Assembly: GCF_009707385.1 (NCBI RefSeq)
Contig: NZ_CP046115.1
Span: 3,906,001-3,970,000, forward strand
Direction of reading: 5' to 3'
Length of the DNA stretch: 64,000 nt
From: Klebsiella oxytoca
Lineage (GTDB): Bacteria; Pseudomonadota; Gammaproteobacteria; Enterobacterales; Enterobacteriaceae
The position numbers and the translations under genes were made by a program. The notes below the pieces were generated by a model, which saw only the letters and a list, made by a program, of their open reading frames with translations, was not told where the DNA came from and ran no database searches. Of this stretch, positions 1 to 11,652 are shown piece after piece. The number at the start of each line of letters is the position of its first letter. Position 1 is the stretch's first letter.

Positions 1-225
1 GTGTACGCCAAGGTAATAGGCAGACCCGCGGTGACCATCGTAACCGCCCATCACTGTGCCAACCACTTCGCCGTTAACCTCAGCAACCAGAAACAGGCTG
101 GCATCGTGGTTTAACTTACGTTCAATGTCCATCTCCGGATCGTTCCATGGACGCAGGAGATCGCAGCGCTCCCATAGGGTAATAACCTCTTCGAAATCTT
201 GCTGGCGAAAAACGCGAATCTCCAT
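1..225 (-). CDS. ypeA: YpeA, GNAT-family N-acetyltransferase (partial, 3' end outside window)
   Basis: The visible 75 codons are the N-terminal half of a small GNAT acetyltransferase. It begins [20 protein letters not shown] and continues through the beta-strand region around [17 protein letters not shown], typical of the acetyl-CoA fold. It closely matches E. coli YpeA, which is divergent from amiA exactly as here. The C-terminal part, including the pyrophosphate-binding loop, lies beyond the window start. The substrate of YpeA is not known to me. Confidence 0.9.
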   Translation of the reverse strand, partial: MEIRVFRQQDFEEVITLWERCDLLRPWNDPEMDIERKLNHDASLFLVAEVNGEVVGTVMGGYDGHRGSAYYLGVH

Positions 226-436
226 GGTATTGCCCACCATTGACGGTTAAAAACAGTGATTATGGCGCGATTGCGCCGGATAGCCAATATCAGACGCAAT
301 GAGCCGCAAAAAATGGCATAATATGACTTTGTCATGTATTGAAATGAAAAGTAAAACAATTCTTATTATGAATGGTCGTAACGGAAAACACGATACGATA
401 TAACATTAGTCACCACTTGTTTGCAATTCAGGCCGA

Positions 437-2211
<1,775 letters not shown>

Positions 2212-2234
2212 ACACGCGCTTCTCCGGCCGCTCA

Positions 2235-3287
2235 TTATGCCCACTGCTGCATCCGCTGATGCAGCGTGAGCGATGGTTTCTCGGCGAACAGCTGCTGATA
2301 ATCGGTAGCGAACTGCCCCAGGTGCCAGAATCCCCACTGCATCGCGGCATCTTTAACCGTAACGCTCTGCGACCACGGGCTGATTAGCTCCCGACGCACC
2401 GCGTTGAGCCGAATGCGCTTGAGCCACGCGTTCGGCCCAATCCCCAGAATCGCGTGAAAGGCGTTTTGCAGCGTGCGGCGGCTGACGTGCAGCTGATTGC
2501 ACAAATCAAGAACCGTCAGCGGCTCCGACATATTCTCCAGTACATACTCCCGCGCCCGGGACAACAGCCGACGGTAGCTCTGATGGCTGATACTCTCGGC
2601 GGTGACCATCGGCTGCGCCTCCTCCAGCATCGCCCCCATCGCCAGCAGCAGGTTATCCCCCAGCACTTTACGTACCGCGGGCTGATGCAGGTTTTCCGGC
2701 GTCTCGCTAAACGTCGCCAGCGCCTGCTGTACAAAGCGCCACAGCGCCGCTTTGTGCTGCTCTTTGACTTCCAGCGCCGACTGGTTACGCAGCATATGCA
2801 GCACGCGCTCCGGGTGATGCAGGAAGCTGGCCTGCCGGGAAATAACGTCCTCCGAGATAACGACCCCAAGAATGGTGTAATCATCCGGGGTATTAAGTTC
2901 AAACTCCGTACCGCCGGGACGGGTGGCGATTTCAGCGCTGCCAATACACTGTGAGCCAATGAATCCCTGTTCGCCGCGGGTTGCCGGAATACCGAACCAG
3001 AAGGAGTTCGGCCACACCAGGCAGGACTGACGCAGCGCCAGACCGGTATATTCGCGAAAGACCTGAATTTCATCGAGCAGGATTTCGGTAAATTCGCCGT
3101 GAAATTTCCCCGGATGAAGCTGGTCGTAAATCTGCTGCCAGGCGGTAATCGTCAGGGCATGTTCATAGACATCGGTGGTACGTCGCTGGTGGACGTTATC
3201 CACCTCGATCATCGGCGTCAGTTTAACGTCTTCGGGCAATGCTTCATGATAAAGATGGTGCAGGTTTGCCGGTTGTTTCTTTTTCAT
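2235..3287 (-). CDS. eutR: EutR, AraC-family activator of the eut operon
   Basis: Transcriptional activator that senses ethanolamine together with adenosylcobalamin and drives the eut promoter. The 350-residue protein has a unique N-terminal sensing half and a C-terminal AraC/XylS DNA-binding domain, with helix-turn-helix segments around [21 protein letters not shown] and the second motif near [20 protein letters not shown]. It is the last gene of the operon, downstream of eutK with a strong intercistronic hairpin between them. In Salmonella eutR has an additional weak promoter near eutK; I infer a similar arrangement but see no definite promoter. Confidence 0.97.
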   Translation of the reverse strand: MKKKQPANLHHLYHEALPEDVKLTPMIEVDNVHQRRTTDVYEHALTITAWQQIYDQLHPGKFHGEFTEILLDEIQVFREYTGLALRQSCLVWPNSFWFGIPATRGEQGFIGSQCIGSAEIATRPGGTEFELNTPDDYTILGVVISEDVISRQASFLHHPERVLHMLRNQSALEVKEQHKAALWRFVQQALATFSETPENLHQPAVRKVLGDNLLLAMGAMLEEAQPMVTAESISHQSYRRLLSRAREYVLENMSEPLTVLDLCNQLHVSRRTLQNAFHAILGIGPNAWLKRIRLNAVRRELISPWSQSVTVKDAAMQWGFWHLGQFATDYQQLFAEKPSLTLHQRMQQWA

Positions 3288-3297
3288 GATCTTTTGA

Positions 3298-3323
3298 ACC
3301 GGGAGCGCTTTCGCGTTCCCGGT
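3298..3323 (-). terminator. Intercistronic hairpin between eutK and eutR
   Basis: Perfect 11-bp stem (one G-T pair) with a 4-base loop: accggga at 3298-3304 pairs with tcccggt at 3317-3323, and cgc with gcg inside. No U-run follows in the transcript direction, so it is more likely an attenuator, processing site or mRNA-stabilising hairpin than a full terminator. Confidence 0.6.
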
Positions 3324-3335
3324 ACCTCCGACTGG

Positions 3336-3818
3336 TTAGTTTTTTAAGCGATAGCGGCTACTGCGTTTACGCAACGCTCCGGCAGAAAACAGCTGCTCCA
3401 GCGCTTTTCTGGCTTCCTCAAGCGACCAGCCGAAATGCGCGGCCACTTCCCCTGCCGTCATTCCCTGACGGGTCGAAGCCAGCAGCGCCAGTAAGGGCGC
3501 TGATGATTCCGCTTTCACAGGCGGCTCGGGCGCTTGCGGCTGCCGTTGGAAACCGCCGATCAGCCGCTGGGTATCCTCTTCAGGGCGTCCAATCTCCCGA
3601 CGGCTGATAACGCGCCCGGTACGCTGCGCCGCAGCGCTTCCGGCATCCAGCGCCGCCCGGCATGCCGCCAGGTCGCCTTCCACCACCAGCGTCAGCCTGC
3701 CGGGGTCGAGGACCTGGTGGCTGAGCAAGCGCACGTTGGCCGCCTTCAGCATGGCATCCGCCGCATCAACGGCGGCGACCATACCGTCCACTTCCAGTAA
3801 TCCCAGGGCGTTAATCAT
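3336..3818 (-). CDS. eutK: EutK, microcompartment shell protein with C-terminal DNA-binding-like domain
   Basis: Shell component of the ethanolamine bacterial microcompartment (BMC). Residues 1 to about 90 form a single BMC domain (LGLLEVDGMVAAVDAADAML near the start). A proline-rich linker (about 92-105) follows, then a roughly 55-residue C-terminal winged-helix-like domain (MTAGEVAAHFGWSLEEARKA), a hallmark of EutK. The total of 160 residues is close to the Salmonella protein. Structural work on the E. coli domain suggested nucleic-acid binding; its role inside the compartment is unclear. It lies 11 bp downstream of eutL. Confidence 0.95.
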   Translation of the reverse strand: MINALGLLEVDGMVAAVDAADAMLKAANVRLLSHQVLDPGRLTLVVEGDLAACRAALDAGSAAAQRTGRVISRREIGRPEEDTQRLIGGFQRQPQAPEPPVKAESSAPLLALLASTRQGMTAGEVAAHFGWSLEEARKALEQLFSAGALRKRSSRYRLKN

Positions 3819-3829
3819 CGCTTCCCCCC

Positions 3830-4489
3830 TTACGCGCGCTGGATGGGATGACGGGCAATATCCAGAACGGCATCGGTGAAGGCGTTACAGGCGGCCTTAC
3901 AGGCGGCCTGGCTACCCGTCAAAAACGCGGCCGAATAGTTGGTTTCCGACGGCGGCGGCACGTAGGTCACCAGTTGAACGTCGGCCGATTTCATCGCCGC
4001 ATCGATGCCGAAGGTGGCCTCCAGCGGCGGCGCCACCAGATAGGCGATCGGATCGCCCAGTGCGATGCCAGAGGTAGACGAGAGATAAGAGCCGGTACGC
4101 GAAACTACGTGCGCCAGAAACGCCGAATCTTCGGCGTCGTTGGCCCACTGAAACGCCGCTCCGCCTTCAATATGCGCCATCATCGCATCCAGCCCGGCGC
4201 GAACCTCCGCCGGGTTCGGACCGCCCAGCATAATCAACACTTCACCGGCGGTTGGCGATGGGCCGTGAGCCGCACCGGCATAGAGAGAGCGGCCATACAC
4301 CACTTCGACCATCGCCTGTTTTGTCGCTTCGTCTGCGGCAATATAGGTCACATCATCAGAATCTGCCGTGATGAGTCCGAGGCTACGTATATGCGGCGGT
4401 AATTTAAGCTCGCGGGCAAAGCCGTCATTCACTGAAGCAATCACGCGCATGGCCGTCACCGAGGGGCGAATTAAATCTAATGCAGGCAT
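3830..4489 (-). CDS. eutL: EutL, tandem-BMC shell protein
   Basis: Pseudohexameric (trimeric) shell protein with two fused BMC-type domains, forming a gated pore thought to pass ethanolamine or bulky cofactors. The 219-residue length and N-terminus ([20 protein letters not shown]) match the family closely. The second half repeats the BMC pattern around [16 protein letters not shown] and [17 protein letters not shown]. It sits 9 bp after eutC in the operon. Confidence 0.97.
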   Translation of the reverse strand: MPALDLIRPSVTAMRVIASVNDGFARELKLPPHIRSLGLITADSDDVTYIAADEATKQAMVEVVYGRSLYAGAAHGPSPTAGEVLIMLGGPNPAEVRAGLDAMMAHIEGGAAFQWANDAEDSAFLAHVVSRTGSYLSSTSGIALGDPIAYLVAPPLEATFGIDAAMKSADVQLVTYVPPPSETNYSAAFLTGSQAACKAACNAFTDAVLDIARHPIQRA

Positions 4490-4498
4490 GATGCCTCC

Positions 4499-5386
4499 TT
4501 AACGAGTCATGTTGATGCCGGAAGCTTTCTGCTCCAGCATGCGTTTGGCCAAATCGACGATCACCGCGGCGGCTTCTACCGGCGGCGTACCGCCCTGGTG
4601 AATATTGGAAATACAGGTCCGGTCCGCTTCGACGGTGGTCGCCACGCGCGGCGAATACACGGCGTAGCAGGAGAGGCTTTCCGACTGCCCCAGACCCGGA
4701 CGTTCGCCGACCAGCAGAATCACCACTTTCGCGCCAAGGATCTCGCCAATCTGATCTTCGATTTTGACCCGCCCGTAGCGCACGAAGAACGGCGTACCGA
4801 CCTTCAGCCCGGCCTGCTGCAGCCCCGACAGCAGCGGCGGCAGGATCTCTTCATAATTGACGGTAATCGCATCCGTGGAGAGGCCATCGGAAACCACCAC
4901 CTGAACGTCAGGATTCGCCACGCACTGAGTCTTCAGCGCCTCAATCGCTTCCGGACTCAGGCGACGGCCCATATCCGGGCGCGTCAGGTAGAGGTTCTTG
5001 TCGCTAATCTCGGAACGCACCTCGAGCAATCCCTGGTTTTTCACCCACTCTTCCGGCACCTCTTTCAGCACCGTATCCTTGGAGCGCGAGTGGTCGGCGA
5101 GGAAGCGCAGCAGCGCAAGGGTGCGCGGACGCGGACCGGCGCGACCGGTGCACACGCGCGCCGCCGTGCTGCGCTTCAGTTCGGCCAGCACTTCCGCACG
5201 ATGCGGCTGCTGTACGCCAATCCAGCCTTTCGCCTCCGGCGAGCCTAAATCCAGCGCGCAGCTTTCCGCCGTTATCTCACACTGGCTGGCGCATTTCGCC
5301 GCCTGGGGCGCAGGCGCCGCCGTTGGCGGTTGCCCCATTGACGCCATCACGCTACGTACAATTTCTTCAATCTGCTTTTGATCCAT
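4499..5386 (-). CDS. eutC: Ethanolamine ammonia-lyase small subunit EutC
   Basis: Small subunit of the adenosylcobalamin-dependent lyase that converts ethanolamine to acetaldehyde and ammonia inside the microcompartment. The amphipathic N-terminus ([16 protein letters not shown]) is the typical lumen-targeting peptide, followed by a low-complexity Ala/Pro linker and the conserved lyase body ([43 protein letters not shown]). Two ATGs are adjacent (5389 and 5386); the second matches the known family start and gives 295 residues. It lies downstream of eutB, as in all enteric eut operons. Confidence 0.97.
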   Translation of the reverse strand: MDQKQIEEIVRSVMASMGQPPTAAPAPQAAKCASQCEITAESCALDLGSPEAKGWIGVQQPHRAEVLAELKRSTAARVCTGRAGPRPRTLALLRFLADHSRSKDTVLKEVPEEWVKNQGLLEVRSEISDKNLYLTRPDMGRRLSPEAIEALKTQCVANPDVQVVVSDGLSTDAITVNYEEILPPLLSGLQQAGLKVGTPFFVRYGRVKIEDQIGEILGAKVVILLVGERPGLGQSESLSCYAVYSPRVATTVEADRTCISNIHQGGTPPVEAAAVIVDLAKRMLEQKASGINMTR

Positions 5387-5406
5387 CATGTGTCATCCCC
5401 GCGTCA

Positions 5407-6768
5407 TCAAAAGAACAGTGACGGATCGCCCGCCCGTTTGGTCAGACGACCGTTTGCCATAATGCCCATGGTTTCCAGCCAGCGTTCGAACTCCGGCGAC
5501 GGCCGTAGATTCAGCAGTTGACGGACGGTGGCGGTATCGTGAAACGCGGTGGTCTGATAGTTGAGCATGATGTCGTCGCCGAGCGGCATGCCCATGATGT
5601 AGTTACAGCCAGCGGTAGCGAGCAGAATCATCAAGTTTTCGTTGAGGTTCTGATCGGCATCGGCATGGTTGGTATAGCAGCAGTCGCAGCCCATCGAGAT
5701 GCCGCTGAGCTTGCCCATAAAGTGATCTTCAAGACCGGCGCGGATAATCTGCCGATCGTTATAGAGGTATTCCGGCCCGATAAAACCCACCACGGTGTTA
5801 ACGAGGAACGGATCGTAGTGCCGCGCCAGGCCGTAGTTGCGCGCTTCCATCGTCACCTGGTCGGCGCCGAAGTTCGCGCCAGCCGACAGCGCCGACCCCT
5901 GCCCGGTTTCAAAATAGAGGCAGTTTTCTCCGGCGATGCGGTTGAATTCGGCGCCCACCGCCCGCGCTTCATCGAGCATCGCCAGCTCCACGCCGAACTC
6001 TTTTAGTCCCTTTTCGCTGCCGCAGATGCTCTGGAAAATAAGTCCCCCCGGTGCGCCGCGGCGTATGGCTTCAATTTGCGTGGTGACGTGCGCCAGCACG
6101 CAGCCCTGGGTAGGAATACTGAATTTGTCGATAACGCCGTAGACGGTATTGAGGACGCGGGTCAGGTTCTCCACGTCATCGGTCACCGGGTTAACGCCGA
6201 TCACCGCATCGCCCGCGCCGAAAGAGAGCCCTTCATAGATTTGCGCGGCGATACTCTGCACGTCGTCGCGGGTATCGTTCGGCTGCAGGCGGCAGCTGAA
6301 GGTGCCCGGTAGACCGATGGTGGTGTTGGCTTTTTTAATCACCGGCATTTTCTTCGCGCCGTAGATCAGGTCGGCGTTGGAACAGACCTTCGCCACCGCC
6401 GCCACCACTTCCGAGGTCAGCCCTTTACGCACAAACGCAATATCGTCGCTGGTGACCTCATCGTTGAGTACGTATTCTCGCAGGTCGCTGATGGTCCAGT
6501 TTTTAATTCGGTGATAGGCGGTTTCGTTGACGTCGTCCTGAATCAGGCGCGTCACGCAGTCCTCTTCATACGGAATCACCGGGTTGTTACGAATATCGGC
6601 GACCGTCATATCGGAGAGCACCTGCTTCGCCGCCACGCGCTGCTGCGAACTTTCCGCCGCTACGCCCGCCAGCACATCCCCCGAACGCAGTTCGTTGGCT
6701 TTAGCCAGCACCTCTTTTACATCCTTAAACTGATAAACATTGCCGAACAATGTGGTCTTTAGCTTCAT
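5407..6768 (-). CDS. eutB: Ethanolamine ammonia-lyase large subunit EutB
   Basis: Catalytic TIM-barrel subunit of ethanolamine ammonia-lyase; with EutC it binds adenosylcobalamin and ethanolamine. The 453-residue length is standard. Highly conserved blocks are present, including GLPGTFSCRLQPNDTRDDV, VIGVNPVTDDVENL, LYFETGQGSALSAGANFGAD and SGISMGCDCCYTNHADADQN. It is intact, whereas E. coli K-12 is known for a prophage insertion in the neighbouring eutA-eutB region. The lyase is placed directly downstream of its reactivase gene eutA (11 bp gap). Confidence 0.98.
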   Translation of the reverse strand: MKLKTTLFGNVYQFKDVKEVLAKANELRSGDVLAGVAAESSQQRVAAKQVLSDMTVADIRNNPVIPYEEDCVTRLIQDDVNETAYHRIKNWTISDLREYVLNDEVTSDDIAFVRKGLTSEVVAAVAKVCSNADLIYGAKKMPVIKKANTTIGLPGTFSCRLQPNDTRDDVQSIAAQIYEGLSFGAGDAVIGVNPVTDDVENLTRVLNTVYGVIDKFSIPTQGCVLAHVTTQIEAIRRGAPGGLIFQSICGSEKGLKEFGVELAMLDEARAVGAEFNRIAGENCLYFETGQGSALSAGANFGADQVTMEARNYGLARHYDPFLVNTVVGFIGPEYLYNDRQIIRAGLEDHFMGKLSGISMGCDCCYTNHADADQNLNENLMILLATAGCNYIMGMPLGDDIMLNYQTTAFHDTATVRQLLNLRPSPEFERWLETMGIMANGRLTKRAGDPSLFF

Positions 6769-6779
6769 AAGTCGTTCCC

Positions 6780-8183
6780 TCAGGAAGGAAATGCGAGTGA
6801 TTTCACCGTCACCGGCACAACCGATCCGCCAAAAAGAGGCGTACCAATGTCGATATAGTCCCCCGCCCGCACGCTCACCTCATCGATGACCGCCAGCGGG
6901 AGCTGTTGTAACTTCGGGCGCAGCAGCATGCCCAGCGCCTTGCCAAAATCCTGCTCCGCCACCACCAGCAGGGGATGCGGATTGGGAAAGCGCGCGACGA
7001 ATGCGGTCAGCGCGTCAATAACCATGAGAAGTGCGGCGTAGCGCACAGGTAACGCTGCGGGGAGCGCCAGTACGTAAGCATCCGTAACAGGATCCAGATC
7101 GAGCTGCATCAGCGCCTGCTGCCAGGCGCTCAGCAGATCGGATACATCAAGCGGGATCGCTACCGGCAGATTGCGCAGCGGAAGCGCAACCCCCTCCAGC
7201 CAGATGGTGCTGCCCGAAAGCGAGAGCGTGTGCGCCCCGGCGCCAATCACCGTGGCGCGCACGGTTTGCGCCGGGAACTGCACGTTCATCTGGCGCAGGC
7301 GCGGATACTCGTGTAGCGCCGTCGCCAGCAGCGGCCCGATATCCGCAAAACAGAACGGGTCGGCGGGCTGGTGGCGGTAGCACTCGCCCACCCCGCCGGA
7401 AAGGGTAATCACCTCAGGTATCGCGCCTGCGGGCAGCAGGCCGGTTTGCATCAGCTTTTGCGCCAGCGGAGAGAGCGTGCCGTCGATGACTTCGACGATC
7501 AGCTCCGCCATCCGACGCGCCACCTGCGCCAGCTGCCCGGCGGTCAGCGTCAGAGCGTTGGTACCGGGGCCAAAAACTTCATCGACAATTATCTGTCCCG
7601 GCTGATGCGCATGAACCACCCGCCCCTGGCCGTCGGTCTCCAGCAGACGCCCGCCAACGTTGAGGCAGGCGGTGGCGCTGACTTTTCCCGCTTCAAATAG
7701 CGCGTAATTCGAGGTACCGCCGCCGATATCAATGTTCAGCACCCGGCACATCCGCTGTTCAGAGAGGGTCTGCGCCCCGGCGCCGTGACCGGCAATCACC
7801 GACTCCAGATGCGGCCCGGCGCTGGCCACCACAAAGTCGCCCAGCGACTGCGAGAGCGCCATCACTGCCGCCCTTGCGTTGCGGGTTTTCGCGCTTTCGC
7901 CGGTGATAATGATTGCCCCGGAGTCCACCGCTTCAGGAGCGATACCGGCGGCCTGATACTGCGCCAGAATCAGCGCCTTAAGTTCAGCCTCCTTCAGGCC
8001 GCCCTGCTTATCGACAGGGGTGAAGAAGACCGGGCTTTGCCAGCTAATTTCGCGTTTGATGAACTCGTAGCGCGGCACCTGCGACACCGCCGCACGGTTA
8101 ACCAGCTCCAGGCGGGAGAAGATCACCTGAGTGGTGGTGGTGCCGATATCGATGCCGACGCTCAGCAGCTGGCGAGTCTTCAC
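6780..8183 (-). CDS. eutA: EutA, ethanolamine ammonia-lyase reactivating factor
   Basis: Chaperone-like ATPase of the actin/Hsp70 fold that removes damaged cobalamin from EutBC and restores activity. The N-terminal phosphate-1 motif is SVGIDIGTTTTQVIFSR, and a second phosphate motif is VLNIDIGGGTSNYALFEAGK; a late adenosine motif reads VITLSGGVGECY. The 467-residue reading frame is continuous. The gene overlaps eutH by four bases (ATGA), suggesting coupled translation. Confidence 0.97.
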   Translation of the reverse strand: MKTRQLLSVGIDIGTTTTQVIFSRLELVNRAAVSQVPRYEFIKREISWQSPVFFTPVDKQGGLKEAELKALILAQYQAAGIAPEAVDSGAIIITGESAKTRNARAAVMALSQSLGDFVVASAGPHLESVIAGHGAGAQTLSEQRMCRVLNIDIGGGTSNYALFEAGKVSATACLNVGGRLLETDGQGRVVHAHQPGQIIVDEVFGPGTNALTLTAGQLAQVARRMAELIVEVIDGTLSPLAQKLMQTGLLPAGAIPEVITLSGGVGECYRHQPADPFCFADIGPLLATALHEYPRLRQMNVQFPAQTVRATVIGAGAHTLSLSGSTIWLEGVALPLRNLPVAIPLDVSDLLSAWQQALMQLDLDPVTDAYVLALPAALPVRYAALLMVIDALTAFVARFPNPHPLLVVAEQDFGKALGMLLRPKLQQLPLAVIDEVSVRAGDYIDIGTPLFGGSVVPVTVKSLAFPS

Positions 8184-9412
8184 GATTGCGCCTCCGCTTC
8201 GGTTTTCACCGCTGCCGGCGCATTTTCATCTTTTGGCACCAGCAGCATCGCCACGCCAATCGCGGTGACGCCGCCGATCAGCTTGCCGACAATCATCGGG
8301 AAGATCATGGCGTTCATATTGGCGGCGGCGAAGCCTAAATGGTCGCCCAGCGCGAATGCGGCGGAGACGGAGAACGCGCAGTTGATGACTTTGCCGCGAG
8401 TGTCCATATGCTTCATCATGCCGAACATCGGGATATTGTTGGCCAGCGTCGCCACCATCCCGCCTGCCGCCATATTGTTGATTTTCAGTAGGTTACCAAC
8501 GCGCATCAGCGGCTTTTCAAACCAGCGGGTCAGCAGCAGCACCATTGGATAAGCGCCGAGCAGCACGCAGGAGATGGATCCGATCACTTCGATGGCGCGC
8601 ATCACCTCGCCGGGTTGGTCGCCGGGGGCCATAAAGATCGGGTCGAGCCCCGGAATAAGATCCCAACCAAGCAGAAACTTGATCACCGCCGCCGACAGGC
8701 CAATGGTGATCAGCGCCACCAGAAATTTGGCGAAAACCTGAAAGCCGTTGATCATTTTTTCCGGAATAAACTTCAGCCCCAGCGCCACCAGCACCGCCAC
8801 AATAAGCACCGGGATCATGTTCATCAGGATCAGCGCGAAGGTGAACTCAACCGGCTGGCCGTTAATCTCCACGCCGGAGTACATCGCCACCAGACCGCCC
8901 GCGATACAGCCGACTGGAATCGTCACGATCCCGGCCAGCACGCCCAGCGCCAGGTAGCGGCGATCGGACGGTTCAATAATTCCCAGCGCAACCGGAATGG
9001 AGAACACCAGCGTCGGCCCCATCATCGCCCCGAGGATCAGGCCGGAATAGAGCCACGCCGCCACGTCGCCGCCCGCCAGCTCTTTGGCAAGGAAGAAGCC
9101 CCCCATATCGCAGGCCAGCAGCGTCCCGGCAAACATCGACGGGTTGGCGCCGAGCATTTCATACAGCGGAATAATCACCGGCCCGAGCAGGTGCGCCAGT
9201 ACCGGCGCCAGCGCGGTCATCCCGACCATCGCCAGGCCCAGCGCGCCCATCGCCATAAAGCCCTCTTCAAACTGGCCGCCGGAACCCTCAATGCTTTTAC
9301 CAAACTTGCCGAGGAAGCGCGCCGAACCGCCGAACTGCGACAGGATCCTGTCCACGGCGGCAATCAGCATAAAGAACATCATGATGTACATGATGATTTC
9401 GTTAATTCCCAT
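8180..9412 (-). CDS. eutH: EutH, ethanolamine permease
   Basis: Inner-membrane protein with about ten or eleven hydrophobic segments, assigned as the ethanolamine uptake facilitator. It helps at low pH or low ethanolamine concentration, where free diffusion fails. The 410 residues start MGINEIIMYIMMFFMLIAAV and end with a short charged tail. The PEPs around MGALGLAMVGMTALAP and CDMGGFFLAKELAGG are typical of the family. The upstream gene eutG is separated by an unusual 213-bp gap filled by REP-like palindromes. Confidence 0.96.
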   Translation of the reverse strand: MGINEIIMYIMMFFMLIAAVDRILSQFGGSARFLGKFGKSIEGSGGQFEEGFMAMGALGLAMVGMTALAPVLAHLLGPVIIPLYEMLGANPSMFAGTLLACDMGGFFLAKELAGGDVAAWLYSGLILGAMMGPTLVFSIPVALGIIEPSDRRYLALGVLAGIVTIPVGCIAGGLVAMYSGVEINGQPVEFTFALILMNMIPVLIVAVLVALGLKFIPEKMINGFQVFAKFLVALITIGLSAAVIKFLLGWDLIPGLDPIFMAPGDQPGEVMRAIEVIGSISCVLLGAYPMVLLLTRWFEKPLMRVGNLLKINNMAAGGMVATLANNIPMFGMMKHMDTRGKVINCAFSVSAAFALGDHLGFAAANMNAMIFPMIVGKLIGGVTAIGVAMLLVPKDENAPAAVKTEAEAQS

Positions 9413-9469
9413 AGCCCTTACTCCCTGTCATTTGTGATTTGTAAATTCTGTGGATGCCGGGTCATTAGC

Positions 9470-9580
9470 CGTACTCCGGGGACTTTCCCGGGTCGCGGCG
9501 TGAACGCCGTACCCGGGCTACGGAATAGCAGACGGCTGCGATCCTGTAGCCCGGCGAAGCGCAGCGCGAGCCGGGAAGGC
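9470..9580. repeat. REP/BIME-like palindromes inside the eut operon
   Basis: Two GC-rich palindromic units lie between eutH and eutG. The first (about 9471-9522) ends in ...acccgggctac; the second (about 9546-9576) starts gtagcccggcg and ends gagccggga. They face opposite ways, as in a BIME. They occupy most of the only long gap within the operon and could affect mRNA stability or downstream expression. Confidence 0.7.
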
Positions 9581-9625
9581 CACAGCCACATGCCTCCAGG
9601 ACAATCCGCCCGGGTTAACGCCGCA

Positions 9626-10813
9626 TCAGTACGCCGCCGCGTACAGCTCGATAACCTGCTCCCGGCTGGCGGTGCGTGGATTGGTGCGCAGACAAATGTC
9701 CTCCTGCGCCGCCTGCGCCCATGCGTCGAAATGTTCAGGCACGGCCCCGGCATCAGAGAGCCGTTTGCTCAGACCAACTTCAGCGATCAGTTCACACACC
9801 CTGGCAATCGCCTCGTGGTCATCGGCTTTTTTAGCGGTTAACGCCCGGCCGATATGGCTGAACCGTTCGCGGCATACCATCCGGTTAAACGTCATCACCG
9901 TCGGCAGCAGCATGGCGTTGGCCTGGCCGTGCGGAATATGCAGCGCCGCGCCGGGCTGATGCGCCATCGCATGACATAAGCCCAGACCGGCGCTGGAGAA
10001 GGCCATCCCTGCCATACAGGAAGCCAGCAGCATGCTTTCCCGCGCGGCAAGATCGTGACCGCAGCCAACGGCCTTCGGCAGCGCCTGGCCAATCATCGCA
10101 ATCGCGCCAATCGCCAGGCTATCGGTGAAGGGCGTGGCGTTGCGCGCGCTGTACGCTTCAACGGCGTGGGTCAGCGCATCAATGCCGGTCATCGCCGTCA
10201 CCGGCGGTGGAACGCCTTCAGTCAGAGCGGCGTCGAGAATAGCCACATCCGGCATCAATGACGCGTGCGCCAGTACCTGTTTGCGCCCGCTGACGGCATC
10301 GATAATCACCGTCACGTTGGTGGTTTCAGAACCGGTTCCGGCGGTGGTTGGCACCGCAATCAGCGGCAGACGCTGGCGCAGTACGCTGCTTTCCGCCATC
10401 GCGCTTAGCGTCTGCTCAGGGTTAGTGACCAGCAGCGCCACCGCTTTCGCCGCGTCCAGCACCGAACCGCCGCCAAAGGCCACTACGCCGTCACACTTCG
10501 CTTCGCGCAGCTGCGCCACCGCCGCGCAAACGTCGGTAATGCACGGCTCGCCCGGCGGGCACGGCCAGACTGTCATCGCTACGCCTTTCATCGCCAGGCT
10601 GCGCGCAAGCCCGGCGGTCATTCCCGCCTGATGCAGAAAACTGTCGACCATCACAAACAGATGGCTTACGCCGCGCGATTGCGCTTCCTGCCCGCAGGCG
10701 CTGAGCGCGCCCAGTCCGCACAGCGTTACCGGCGGCACGCTGAAGGTTTTCACCCGCTGCAGATTCAGGGTATCGAAGGCCTGAAAGAGCGCCGTCTGCA
10801 GTTCAGCTTGCAT
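9626..10813 (-). CDS. eutG: EutG, iron-dependent alcohol dehydrogenase
   Basis: Reduces acetaldehyde to ethanol inside the microcompartment, recycling NADH made by EutE. The 395-residue protein has an amphipathic N-terminal targeting-like helix (QTALFQAFDTLNL), the NAD-binding GGGSVLDAAKA motif, the TTAGTGSETTNVTVI segment and the Fe-ADH metal-ligand region (GLGLCHAMAHQPGA, HIPHGQANA). It overlaps eutJ by 11 bases. Confidence 0.96.
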   Translation of the reverse strand: MQAELQTALFQAFDTLNLQRVKTFSVPPVTLCGLGALSACGQEAQSRGVSHLFVMVDSFLHQAGMTAGLARSLAMKGVAMTVWPCPPGEPCITDVCAAVAQLREAKCDGVVAFGGGSVLDAAKAVALLVTNPEQTLSAMAESSVLRQRLPLIAVPTTAGTGSETTNVTVIIDAVSGRKQVLAHASLMPDVAILDAALTEGVPPPVTAMTGIDALTHAVEAYSARNATPFTDSLAIGAIAMIGQALPKAVGCGHDLAARESMLLASCMAGMAFSSAGLGLCHAMAHQPGAALHIPHGQANAMLLPTVMTFNRMVCRERFSHIGRALTAKKADDHEAIARVCELIAEVGLSKRLSDAGAVPEHFDAWAQAAQEDICLRTNPRTASREQVIELYAAAY

Positions 10814-11642
10814 AGATTCCCTCCGCTTTCTCTCTCCCGCTGTTGGCTATCGCCAGCGGGGTCATAAACAGACTGTGCTGCGGTAAATGCACCTGTAACT
10901 CCGGGAAACGCTTGCGAAACAGCGCATCCACGCCCGGCTGCATGCAGGAGCCGCCCGCCAGCCATAAATCAGCAATTCCCTGCCCTTCAATATGACGAGC
11001 AACGATCTCCGCCATTTTTTCGTACACCGGCTTCACCACCGGCCAGATCTCCTGCGCGTTGCTGCGCTTGTACTGCTCCGCCTCTTCCAGCGGGATGCGG
11101 CGGTTTCCGGCCAGAGTCAAGGAGATATGGTGGCCGCCGGTCGCCTCATCGGCGGAGTAGGTCACTTCCCCCTGCTTAACGATGGCGATCCCGGTGGTAC
11201 CGCCGCCGATATCTACCACCCCGGCGTTATCGAGCTGCAGCAGGTCCGCCACCGCGGTAGGTTCATCGAGTACGTGACTCACCTCTAACCCGGCGGACTC
11301 CAGCACGTTGATCGAAATACGCGGGTCGGTGCCCGGCGGGAATGAGGTGGCTGCATGGGTGAAGCGGCAGCCGAGCTGCCGTTCGAGCGCGTCGAGATGG
11401 CGGCGCACGATGGTGACGGCGCCGAAGAAATCCCAGACGATACCGTCGCGCACCACGTCGGCCCAGTCGAGGCACACTGCAACCGGCTGGCTATCGCCGT
11501 CGATCGCCATCGACACCACGTCGCAGGTGCCCAAATCCACGCCCAGCCATAGCGGCGAACCGCTGACCGCCGGCGTCTGGTTACACAGGGCGGCGGCTTT
11601 TTGCAGCCTGGGGGTGAGCCAAAGTTGTTCGTCGTGCGCCAT
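10803..11642 (-). CDS. eutJ: EutJ, Hsp70-fold accessory protein
   Basis: Predicted chaperone-like ATPase of the actin/Hsp70 superfamily (279 residues). Phosphate-1 motif: LWLGVDLGTCDVVSMAIDG; phosphate-2 motif: AGVVDIGGGTTGIAIVKQG; adenosine motif: IADLWLAGGSCMQPG. Its exact role in the Eut compartment is not settled; assembly or enzyme quality control is the usual suggestion. It lies between eutE and eutG, as in Salmonella. Confidence 0.95.
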   Translation of the reverse strand: MAHDEQLWLTPRLQKAAALCNQTPAVSGSPLWLGVDLGTCDVVSMAIDGDSQPVAVCLDWADVVRDGIVWDFFGAVTIVRRHLDALERQLGCRFTHAATSFPPGTDPRISINVLESAGLEVSHVLDEPTAVADLLQLDNAGVVDIGGGTTGIAIVKQGEVTYSADEATGGHHISLTLAGNRRIPLEEAEQYKRSNAQEIWPVVKPVYEKMAEIVARHIEGQGIADLWLAGGSCMQPGVDALFRKRFPELQVHLPQHSLFMTPLAIANSGREKAEGIYAS

Positions 11643-11652
11643 CTTTCATCCC

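Noticed and set aside
4598..5248. Large plus-strand frames inside eut genes
   Set aside because: GC-rich shadow frames opposite conserved eutC; no RBS and no recognisable domain.
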